Source: Ridgeia piscesae
Taxonomy: Eukaryota; Annelida; Polychaeta; Sabellida; Siboglinidae
Length of the DNA: 64,000 nucleotides
Assembly (NCBI GenBank): GCA_025642075.2
Contig: JAODUO010000033.1
Coordinates: forward strand, 535,001-599,000
Reading direction: 5' to 3'
Every line of letters starts with the position of its first letter. The stretch's first letter is position 1. Positions 1 to 9,248 of this stretch are shown here, piece after piece. Made by a program: the position numbers and the translations under genes. A model generated the notes under the pieces. It saw nothing but the letters and a program-made list of their open reading frames with translations. It was not told the DNA's origin and did no database searches.

Positions 1-163
1 AGGAAAGACTTCGACAGACCCACGCATGCCTCACGCTCACTCACATACGCACATGGAAGAAGATACACACACGATGAAGCTCACGCACGTTTTACGCACG
101 CGCTCGAAGGCACACACACAGACACACATTCGTGGATAATGAATACATTTCTATGGTTCTTTA

Positions 164-259
<96 letters not shown>

Positions 260-262
260 CGA
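1..262. repeat. AC-rich stretch then (GCGT)n/(GT)n/(GC)n microsatellite
   Basis: Bases 1-130 are rich in CACA and CACGC words. From about 163 the strand switches to (GCGT)n, then (GT)n to about 250, then a short GC alternation. The two halves are roughly complementary in composition. Alternating purine-pyrimidine tracts of this kind can adopt Z-DNA. Open frames across it (poly-Val/Cys/Arg) are slippage artefacts. Confidence 0.95.
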
Positions 263-310
263 GCGCGGATACACATGCATGCGTGGTATAAAATAATCAA
301 ACGCACAAGC

Positions 311-312
<2 letters not shown>

Positions 313-375
<63 letters not shown>
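313..375. repeat. (TA)n microsatellite
   Basis: An uninterrupted TA dinucleotide run of about 60 bp. It is the first of about ten such runs in the window. Confidence 0.98.
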
Positions 376-378
<3 letters not shown>

Positions 379-491
379 CTTATTTATCAATATCTCAAAA
401 TAACTATTTCTGCACTGAACCCCCGACTAATTTCAACACGTGGAGTTATTATAATGTGTATAAAAATGGAGAAATGGGTGTATGTGCAGGA

Positions 492-541
492 TGGAGAGAG
501 GGAGGGAGGGAGGGAGGGAGGGAGGGAGGAGGGAGGGAGAG

Positions 542-603
<62 letters not shown>

Positions 604-840
604 GAGAGCGAGAGCGAGAGCGAGAGCGAGAGCGAGAGCGAGAGCGAGAGCGAGAGCCAGAGCGAGAGCGAGAGCGAGAGGGAAGGGAAGGGAGAGGGAG
701 GGAGGGAGGGAGGAGGAGAGGGAGGGAGGGAGGGAGGGAGGGAGGAGGGAGGGAGGGAGGGAGGGAGGGAGGGAGGGAGGGAGGGAGGGAGGGAGGGAGG
801 GAGGGAGGGAGGGAGGGAGGGAGGGAGAGACAGAGAGAGA
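492..840. repeat. Polypurine compound microsatellite (GGGA)n/(GA)n/(GAGAGC)n
   Basis: About 350 bp is almost purely purine on the plus strand: GGGA repeats, then GA repeats, then GAGAGC repeats, then a long GGGA block ending near 825. Mirror-symmetric purine tracts can form triplex DNA, and GA runs bind GAGA-type factors. Both strands are open for about 170 codons, but the products are low-complexity (Ser/Leu/Pro or Glu/Arg/Gly) and should not be annotated. Confidence 0.97.
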
Positions 841-1439
841 CGTTGTTTTGTTAATACGACCATTATGAACGATCTATTTTCCATATTAACATTCATTACG
901 ATGCACACAAACGATGTATTATCTACGTATTATGTACGTTCTATAGCAATTTGTTTTATATCCTAAAATAAGACTCATTCTGTGTTGACGCCCTGGCGCG
1001 ATTGAATTCCAGTGAACATACTTACTGCGCTAATGTCATCCGATAAGTAACCCCACAAATCAGAATAATATGATTAAATGGTCTCGACGCCATTTGACAA
1101 TTCCGTCTGTCGGCTGGTGTCCGATATAGCGGCAAAATATCATAAAACGTCTTTGCCTTTCCGTCTGCGGGCCTTGACACATCCCTTGTGCACGTAATGT
1201 ATGCATGCGCCAATGAATCTCGTCGAGACAGTACAATCTAGCGAATGTTGCGACGTTTGTTGTAAATTACATACTGCACCACGCCTCGATTAGCTTCTAG
1301 TGGCGAACCACGGGCTGATGGACACAGCGACGATGTTCTCCGGAGCAAGACAGTCTGAAGCAATGAACAAGAACATAACTTTTTTTATCAGCTAACAAGC
1401 GGGGGGGGTATTTGGTATGTAATGGTGCATCATTTCAAA
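841..1439. other. Unannotated intergenic or intronic sequence
   Basis: Mixed-composition sequence with frames under 70 codons and no recognisable domain, RNA gene or repeat. A G-run near 1,400 is the only local oddity. Confidence 0.5.
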
Positions 1440-1990
1440 ACAGTCGATTGGCTGACTAACGACATCTGAACAGTAGCGTACCATCTCAACAAGGGGGGTA
1501 CCATCTGGTGTAGTCTGAACAATGACGTGTCACCCTAGTGACGGTGGAGCGCCTCGGTAGTGACGCACCATCTGACCGTGTCAACTGCAGATTATCGTCT
1601 CGTAAATGGCGTACTGTCTTAAAAACTAGCATAGCATCACGACAAAGCCGCATCATCGAACAATATAATAACACCATAACAATATCAACAATAGCTTAGC
1701 GCGTCTAGCGTCTCTACAACGAAGCACGTGTCTACAACGTTGGAATAACACCATGGTGTCTCAAGAATGGCGTGTCATTTTAACAGGAGCGTAAAGTCTC
1801 GGCAATGGCGTAGACTCTATCATCTCAATAACTGCACAGTAGAATAGCACTTCGACAATCTTCTAAAAATTAGCATAACATAGCGGCCTATTATCTATGC
1901 AACGTATCAACAAAGACATGGTGTTTCAACATTGGCAACGCATCTCTGCATTGGATGCCGTATCATATGAGGGATGGCGCAACGCAAAAA
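1440..1990. repeat. Eroded tandem repeat with ATGGCGT-like core
   Basis: Variants of a short phrase recur at irregular spacing of about 20-30 bp: 'CTCAACAATGGCGTACCATC' and forms such as AATGGCGTA, AATGGCGTGTCA, GGCAATGGCGTAGA and GAACAATGACGTGTCA. The copies differ so much that only the core is clear. This looks like an old minisatellite decayed by point mutation. There is no coding potential. Confidence 0.4.
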
Positions 1991-2020
1991 ATACGCATTG
2001 TACGATAAATGGGTCTACTC

Positions 2021-2240
2021 ACTTCCGGTCCTATGTAATTCTTTAAAACATCAACCCGGAGCCACAAATATGCAACATTACATCGAGTTATCGGTATATT
2101 TAGTGTCGCCGGTTAATTTGTAGTACGGAAGTACTACAAATATCACAACAAAAACGTAAGAAAAATTACAGATTGACGAGTTGCAAAAAGACAGAAGACA
2201 GCAGAGGTTAAACATTAATTCTTCGCAGCGACCGGAAGTG
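2021..2240. mobile_element. Short palindromic element with inverted CACTTCCGGTC ends
   Basis: CACTTCCGGTC at 2,021-2,031 is matched by its exact reverse complement GACCGGAAGTG at 2,230-2,240. Almost exactly at the midpoint (2,116-2,141) lies a perfect 11-bp stem, ATTTGTAGTAC/GTACTACAAAT, with a GGAA loop. The ends contain the ETS-family core CCGGAAGT. No target-site duplication is visible, so this may be a decayed MITE or a chance pairing of two ETS sites. Confidence 0.35.
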
Positions 2241-2241
2241 C

Positions 2242-3158
2242 CTTTAACACGTGCTTTTAATCTTGAATATGTTTACAACACTGATTTCATGTTGAAAGTG
2301 TTTCGATGATCTCGTCATTATTATTGCTTAATTTTTTATTCGGATTAATGTATTGCTATATAAAGATGCATCTGCGTTTTAATGTACACCCCTTTATTAA
2401 TTTATTAATACAGTGAATGACTAGAATTGTCCCATATGTTGCGCAGACAAATAGCCGATCGTCTACGTAAAGCCGGGGATTGAGCAGAATCGAACTATGC
2501 AATTATAGCAATTGACTTCGCTAGTTGCTACTGCGTCAGCCGTGAGAACAGCGCAATATCTGCCCTGATTTGAAGACGGATACACGACTGGTGGGAATCC
2601 CAATATGACATATTCACGTCCTAAACATTGCATGTAACACGGGCAGCGTGTGGCTGAAATCACCTAAATAATATTATATCACATGACCAGAGGCCGACCA
2701 CACTCCTCGTGGGCGATTTCATTGGCTGACGTTAAAAGAGGATTTTTTAAAGGGATCTGTCAGGAGTAGAGAATAGATGCTACTGACATAATCAGCCGCA
2801 GCGACCCCTGGCGTGCGAGAATGCCGTATTCTGCAGCAGTCACCGGCTTGAGTAAAGAAATACCAGGCACTGCCGGGCCATTGGCCCGAACACAGTAACG
2901 TAATAGATAAATGCATCATAGCTCACAGAAACACCGACGAAACGCGTACAAAAACATAAATAAAGTACTGCCCCGGATGGCTGTCGGATATAAGGCTTAC
3001 GAAAGAATTTAGCGAGTTCGCCGGCCGTTAGTTCTGCAGGAGTCTGCCGCGGTCATTTTGGAACGCGGATTGCAAGACTAAATAGACACGTGACAAGCAC
3101 GGGAGTGTAATGAAAATCAAAGCATGATTTTTGTTCAAAATACACATTTTTCTTTGGT

Positions 3159-3160
<2 letters not shown>
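2242..3160. other. Unannotated sequence
   Basis: No gene or repeat is recognised. The minus strand at 2,490-2,500 has a weak tRNA B-box-like word, considered and rejected. Confidence 0.5.

Positions 3161-3217
<57 letters not shown>
3161..3217. repeat. (TA)n microsatellite
   Basis: A TA run that directly abuts the left arm of the fold-back element beginning at 3,217. Confidence 0.98.
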
Positions 3218-3221
<4 letters not shown>

Positions 3222-3274
3222 TGTGCAAAATGAACATATTTATTAAACTTCTGGAATTTTATATATGTGTATAC

Positions 3275-3354
<80 letters not shown>

Positions 3355-3392
3355 CCAGAAGTTTAATAAATATGTTCATTTTCGCCAACCCT
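3217..3392. mobile_element. Fold-back MITE with 39-bp inverted arms around (TA)n
   Basis: Bases 3,217-3,255 and 3,354-3,392 are inverted copies matching at 36 of 39 positions. Outer ends read AGGGTTG and inner ends ACTTCTGGA. The only mismatches are three adjacent bases after AGGGTTG. The middle is (TA)n, itself self-complementary, so the 176 bp can fold almost completely into one hairpin. This is typical of a miniature inverted-repeat element that hosts microsatellite growth. No clear target duplication is seen, because the left flank is itself TA-rich. Confidence 0.7.
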
Positions 3393-4053
3393 CTCCCCAA
3401 AGCGATAACACCGTAATCTTGTATCGTCCCTTCTATATCCTGGGTGCGTATGCACTCCAGCTCACTGTTGACATCTCGCGTGTTCGTGAAGTGTGTCTAT
3501 TCTTCCGTTCTTATTGGCTACATCATAGTCAATTCTCTTTTTTATTGCTAACAGATTAGTGTTGTATGTCATATTATATGTTGTTAATTTTCTATAATAA
3601 TTATATTATGACTATTTTGTTTCGTCAAAAATATCTATAAAATAAATCGAAACACAAATATAAAATCTTATTAGATTTAGATATGCCTGCCTGATTCTTA
3701 GCACTCGGTTGGAACTCACATTGAAAAGATGGTTTTTCGCGGTAATTTAGATTTAGTTATATTTAAGTACCGAAAAAAAATTATGAAGTTTTTTAGTTTG
3801 TCTCAGAAATGGATAGGTTTCTGTCACCTTAAATATAATGCATAAAACGGCGGTGTTTCAGTCAATCATGGTGTTAATCTTCTAAATTATATCGAAATTA
3901 TACCTTTGGGTACAAACGTTGGGTCAGATTGCAATGCATCTGATTGGAGGGTTGGTCATAGTCCCGCATCTAAATTAGAATGTCAGGTATCGATTGACAT
4001 AAACGCAGCTTTTTCTAGATTCTAAAGTCTCTCTTTTTCTTACTCAAAGCCGA
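3393..4053. other. AT-rich unannotated sequence
   Basis: No gene, repeat or motif stands out. It forms the left flank of the transposon that starts at 4,061. Confidence 0.5.
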
Positions 4054-4060
4054 ATCAAGT

Positions 4061-4213
4061 TAGGGGGTGATGTTATTTTGCAATTTTTTTAATGGAATAC
4101 CCCCTAAAAACATGGACATGTTAAAATGCAAAAATACACATTTTTGACCAGTAGTCTGATCCTAACCTCCGTGTACATACCCTCTGAAAGTCATGCCCCT
4201 TAAAATATGGTCG
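4061..4213 (+). repeat. Left terminal inverted repeat of the 2.77-kb transposon
   Basis: Inverted partner of 6,679-6,833. The outermost 9 bases agree perfectly. The middle is diverged. The inner part shares TGTACATACCC, a following GAAA and a CCCC-to-TTAAA tract. Confidence 0.6.
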
Positions 4214-4608
4214 AAAATGGTTTAACGGTGTGTTATTGCTCTCGTTCAATAGAGTTTCAGTGTGTGTTTCACATTAAAATTATTATCAAAGCAATACTAT
4301 TAATTATTTCTAACACCCTCGTGAATTCTCGTTCAGAAACAACTTTTAGTTTGTCAATAATATGTTCGATGTTGATTTTATAGCCTTTTAAAATCAAAAC
4401 TGAAGAAAAGTTAATTTGTTATGTGGGGTGTTACGTTTCAGGCACAAGTTATGCTGATATCTTTGATATTGTAATTGCCCCAAATTATGACAAAACCCGT
4501 TGGTTAATAATAGCCAATGTGAATTGACCAATCATACTTCCTCACTCGTATAAATAGTTAACATAATTTACGTGAGTCGGTTAGAAATTAAAATATTTCA
4601 TCGAAATA

Positions 4609-6560
4609 ATGTGTTACAGAAATACAAAATACAGATACATTTATTTGGTATGTAAAATAACTTTAAACTATAAGTTGTTAATGCAAAAGTTGTCTCTGAT
4701 CGTTTTGACTGAGTTTAATGAGACTGTTTATAAGCTGAAGAGCTGCTACCACATCTCTGAGCCCCAAGCTGTAGCAACTGCCATCACACAAAAAGGGAAC
4801 AAAAGGTTTGGAAAAATTTGGAAACAGTACGCACGACTAACCAGATATCATTAATTTGGATACTCTATCTGAATCCCGCAGTCTCAGAGAAGCAGGGAAT
4901 CGCATCGAAGCTCTGGCATTAAACGAAATTGTCAATGAAATCATGAACTCTGAGTGTAACGAACAGAAACATGGAACAGAACAAAAGAATCCAAGAAGCC
5001 TAAGTTTCTTTTCAGGAGGGCATCACTATGAACATGTACAAATGTCTTTCAACCACGACCATTGCTTCATAATCCAGAAACAACTCAATGAGGCAGCAAG
5101 TGGTGTTAAGTCTAAATCTCTCTTTGAGAAAACAGACTTTGTTATAACAGATCAGACAGAATGCAACCAACTTCAATGTCGATGAGATTGCAGCGGAAAC
5201 GTTACACTCAGAACATAACTACCTATTCTGCAATGTACCATTGACATTTAATAGGGTTATCACAAGGCAATAGACAGAAATAGAGAATGTATATATAGAG
5301 AGACAATACCTACACAAACTTTCTGGTCAACCTAACAACAACTGCTACAGGTGTCACCGAGCAAGCCCTTAACTCTCTGAGTCGACTCATGAATCATAAC
5401 CTTGTCTACAAGCCATGGGATAAATCAAATAAATCTGACTTCCACAAAGCTCCACAGCAAAACAAGTCTGTCAGTCTGAAAGATGAGCGTTTCAATCGCG
5501 TGTCACTGACCTGTGTAGTTAGCCGAGCTATCGTGTGGATGATTTGGCATTTTGCCTGCAGAAGTAAGAGAATGTCCAGAACTAGTTAGTCTCCATCGTC
5601 AGAAGCTTCTTCGGTTTGGACTTCTTGATGGTTATATACAGTGCAGGGGCTCTAATTGGGCTACATCTGGTTGAATCATTCCTGTCTCTGACCACGTCAG
5701 CCCACACAACATGTACCAAGATCATCCCAACATTTCAAAAGCCGTACCAGGAGCTGACAGATACAGATGCAACTACTCTCTTGAAAGATAACCTTCAAAT
5801 TTAAGACCACTGAGAGGTTCAAGCATGCGCGGTATGATCAGGACACATGTGTTGCCATAGATGAAGATTACTATGCCCAAATTGGCAGCTGACTTCCAGT
5901 AGCAAAAGGGGCACATATTTTGTCTTTGGAACTATGATGAGTCTGCGGAGTATTCAGCTTCCAATGTGGACACACAGAAGAAGAGAAAGCATCCATCCAC
6001 ACACTATAAAAGGCACCCATCCACAATTTGGGCGCTGAGCGGAGTGTTGGCTTCGTAAACTAAGAGCTCTCGACCAGAAGCCAAGCAACTTGTCAGAGCA
6101 TCTTTAGTGGAATTTAATCCAAGACAACATAGGCCAACGACACCGATGGTCTTTATGGCTTGATGGATGTCTATGCGATACTAAAATTAGACAGTCTATC
6201 AACAATTATGTTGGCATGGAACACAAAACAGCAAGAACTAAAGACACTAGGCCTGATTGATAAGGAAAATTGCTAATCTAACAATATATAGGGGAAGAAT
6301 TAAAGACTTAGATAATGGGAGGCCCACTCACATCAGCTGATGCAAATGATGAGTACATTGCAGCAACATATATATACATGAAGAAAACTAAGTATATCGT
6401 CTCTACATGGGATTCACTATGCTCATGACACATCAGTTTCTCTACCAAAAACGGGTTACATGTTTCACTTATTGAAGGACTACTGGAGGCTCCAGATCAA
6501 TACTTAAGTGGTCAAATTGATACTGTATTTGAACAATATAACAATATAACTCTGAATGCA
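4609..6560 (+). pseudogene. Decayed transposon-borne coding region, unnamed family
   Basis: Open fragments follow one another in changing frames, as expected of a gene broken by indels and stops. They are: 4,609-4,854; 4,856-5,185 (LREAGNRIEALALNEIVNEI); about 5,335-5,589, including SLKDERFNRVSLTCVV; 5,616-5,804, including IGLHLVESFLSLTTSAHTT; about 6,035-6,090, reading AERSVGFVN-stop-ELSTR; 6,315-6,390 (GGPLTSADANDEYIAAT); and 6,408-6,480 (HYAHDTSVSLPKTGYMFHLL). I have an impression that such blocks occur in multi-copy uncharacterised invertebrate proteins, but I cannot name a domain. The position between inverted ends implies a transposase or accessory protein of this element. At least five frame breaks and a TAA inside ERSVGFVN make it non-functional. 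Confidence 0.6.
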
Positions 6561-6678
6561 GCAGTCTATGCCATGTTTATTGTATACAACTACATGTCTG
6601 TTCTAGATTGCAAATAATTACAAAATGGCTTATGCTCATTTTCAAAGTTATTATAATCATTTTGAGATAATTTTCCAG

Positions 6679-6833
6679 GCCAAATACCTTTAAGAGGGGG
6701 GGGCTCAGTTTCAAGGGGTATGTACATGTGGGTTAGTTTCGACCAGATGTCGAACGACGGCTGTTTCCACACTCAGAAAGACCACCTCCATCTTTTGGAT
6801 GGCGTACCTAAATATTTGCTCTAACACCCCCTA
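6679..6833 (-). repeat. Right terminal inverted repeat of the 2.77-kb transposon
   Basis: Partner of 4,061-4,213. A run of eight G and several small indels separate the two copies, so the insertion is old. Confidence 0.6.
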
Positions 6834-6840
6834 ATCAAGT

Positions 6841-8042
6841 GTATAAAACACGACCAGATTCGAACTTTGGCACGGACTGTTTTGCACCGAGATTGAAAAC
6901 ACTCAGGATGGTTTTCTAAACACTACTGTGTCATTTTGGAGGGTGTGTGTTTTGGACCTTCCAACATAACTAGGCCGAAGTTGCAGCACGCATTGCCTGT
7001 ACTCAGGTTGGCACAATGGTCGACAAGCCCCGCTGGAAGTCGTGTTGATGGATGCAGACACGCACGGCCGCACGTAAGCGCACATATGCCTCCTATTGAG
7101 TTAATTCGTTGAGATAGCTACAAACATCCCCCGTCTCACCTCGGTCATTCTTCCTCCGATGTCAAAGCCGAGCGGTCAGACGGCGTCCGCATCGTAAAAG
7201 CGCCAGGAAATAAGCATCATAATTTGTCGACTACTTGCACAATGTACAGTGTTGAATTTCCCGTAGTCATAATTATAGCTTTTTCAATATGAATTTACAT
7301 GACATTAATATAAATTATTTACTTATCAGATTTTAATAATTTATTATTTTATTTTCCTATTAAGTTAGTAATGGTATCTTTAGGCTGATACATTACGAGT
7401 TTTAAAAGCGTTATTATATATTTATTAATCCTTTTATTAACTTTATTTAATATTATTTGTACATACGAATCTTAAACAGTATATTTACAGCCTAACCTCG
7501 CATAATTGTATATTTATGTTTTACCAATGCTGTACTTTTATGCGCCTCTGAGCATTATTTTATATTCTGGTCATATGACGCTTTACAAATAAATATTTTT
7601 ATTACTAAAAATAGCGTGCTTCACCGGTCATCGACGCGATGTTTTATGCCAGCGGATGTCCGAACCGCAGCGGCACACTCGGAACCGTGAACTAAACGTA
7701 CCGGACTGCGCTAGGTCAGGACACAATTGCCGATGTCATGCTTATTGATCGGCGGTCCCAAGTTACGTATCAGGTCATCTGCCAGTAATGACCGTCGTCC
7801 GTTTCTTGGCAGACCAGAGTGCTGTAATACATAACTCAACATCCAGATTAACAGTGGTTTAACAATAATCAATTAGTAGGCATACAGCGTAGATCACTGC
7901 GCTGTTAAAGGTACTATTACAGTGCACAGGGAATACGAATTATAGGTATAGACTATATAGAGGCTTGTTAAGGCAGAGCGAAGCAAAGGTCCCCGTTAAA
8001 TAACAAGCGAGGACCAAAAATGAAAGTGGGTTAACAACAAAG
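6841..8042. other. Unannotated sequence
   Basis: An AT-rich middle (7,250-7,600) lies between two CpG-containing patches (7,040-7,200 and 7,610-7,810). No open frame above 60 codons, RNA gene or repeat is recognised. Confidence 0.5.
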
Positions 8043-8180
8043 CATACGTAACGTGTAATGGTTTGTGGTGTCGGTAGATCTATAACGTATGATGGTATAT
8101 GGAGGTGGCTCCGTATTCGTATGTTAATTTATTATGGAGGTGGTTCCATAACGTATGTTGATCTGTAGTGGAGGTAGTTC
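8043..8180 (+). repeat. 34-bp minisatellite, left segment (degenerate)
   Basis: About four poorly conserved copies of the same 34-bp unit that fills 9,249-12,000 (phrases ATAACGTATG and GGAGGTGGTTCC). They are cut off at 8,180 by the hAT-like insertion. Degeneration is greatest at the outer edge. Confidence 0.85.
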
Positions 8181-8232
8181 CAGTGGCGTAGCCAAGATTT
8201 TGCATTGGAGGGGGCCATCCAGGCATCGAAGG

Positions 8233-8330
<98 letters not shown>

Positions 8331-9248
8331 CATAGTTTTCTACAAAAACTATTCGTAGAAGCTGGCTCTCAACATTGGGGACTGTGTATATCTCGTGAAT
8401 CGGAGAATCACGTTAATGTCGGTCCCGTCTCAATTAGGGACATAAACGAACCAGCGAGGACGGCAGGCACCCAGGCAGTGACACCATCCTCAGTGCCGGC
8501 ATAGATAGGTCGTCCTAGCAGAGTAGTCAGTTAATGGAACCATGCAGAATGCTGTAACCAATTAGAAAGTGTCAAAGTAAGAAACAAAGAGAAAAATGAC
8601 ACGAACCCACAGTCCCTATATGACAGCCACCTAAAGCCGGCCACTACATTTGAATAAAAAATCATTTCGGCACTTGACTATAATTCGGACCCACCTCAAT
8701 GTTGTCGCTATAATTGTATATTTGCCCATGCTTGATAGGTCATACTAAGCATAATCTAAAGGATAATAATTCGCCTTTCCCAGAAATAGTTATGTTTTAC
8801 AAATATATTGTTTTAGACACACTTTGTGACCCAAAATAGTGCTCTGTGTCACTGCGCTGTGCACTTAAAATGAGCAACACACAGTTTGTTTTTATCGATG
8901 GTACCGTCTTTTATGCCTCAAAAGTGCGCAAAGACGCGCTGTTTATGGAAAATAAATATGCATGGGATGATGTTAAATGATTGAGTTTACGAAATGAAAT
9001 ATCAAATGTTGGCAAAGATATAGGTATAACGGTAACCTTGAGGTTGGGCCGGGTTCGACACTTGAGTGCCCACATTTTTTTGCCAAGGGGTAGGAATAGG
9101 AACGAAAGTCCTACACAGACATCCCTATATCCTCTGTACTTTGTCACTAATTATTTATTAGGCAGCCCGTCATTGGTCATCTGTTCCCTACCCTCCAAAT
9201 GTTATGGGATTGGGGGGTAATGGCCCTGCCACTCTGGCTGCGCCACTG
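8181..9248. mobile_element. hAT-like non-autonomous transposon inserted in minisatellite
   Basis: The 1,068-bp insert has inverted ends CAGTGGCGTAGCCA (left) and CAGTGGCGCAGCCA (right, reverse complement), 13 of 14 identical. It is flanked by a perfect 8-bp direct repeat GGTAGTTC (8,173-8,180 and 9,249-9,256). Removing the insert plus one repeat restores a normal 34-bp minisatellite unit. An 8-bp duplication with CAGTGG-type ends is the signature of the hAT superfamily. No transposase frame is present; the interior holds a (TA)n run and unremarkable sequence, so it needed a helper element. Confidence 0.88.
8236..8328. repeat. (TA)n microsatellite inside the hAT-like element
   Basis: A TA run of about 92 bp starting 55 bp inside the element's left end. 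Open frames through it are artefacts. Confidence 0.98.

Larger units (their letters stand above)
4061..6833 (+). mobile_element. Dead DNA transposon, 2.77 kb, ATCAAGT target duplication
   Basis: The element begins TAGGGGGTG at 4,061 and ends CACCCCCTA at 6,833. It is bracketed by the direct repeat ATCAAGT (4,054-4,060 and 6,834-6,840). An inner block also matches in inverted orientation: TGTACATACCC plus flanking CTAACC and CCCC...TTAAA words near 4,155-4,213 and 6,679-6,750. The interior holds a decayed plus-strand coding region. Long inverted ends with a 7-bp (or 8-bp, AATCAAGT) duplication indicate a cut-and-paste transposon. Superfamily is not assigned: P, hAT, Dada-like or an unnamed group are all possible. 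Confidence 0.72.

Noticed and set aside
387..966. Long open frames on both strands (173 and 170 codons)
   Set aside because: They exist only because GA/GGGA repeats lack stops; the products are Ser/Leu/Pro or Glu/Arg/Gly low-complexity.
2463..2560. tRNA-like sequence on the minus strand (AGTTCGATTCT)
   Set aside because: The best A-box-like word is only about 34 bp away and no cloverleaf forms.
3028..3559. Tyr-Ile repeat frames around the TA runs
   Set aside because: (TA)n reads as alternating Tyr-Ile in every frame and strand; the same applies to the frames at 8,124-8,504, 14,385-14,755, 15,588-15,791, 22,141-22,468, 40,688-40,927 and 50,807-51,061.
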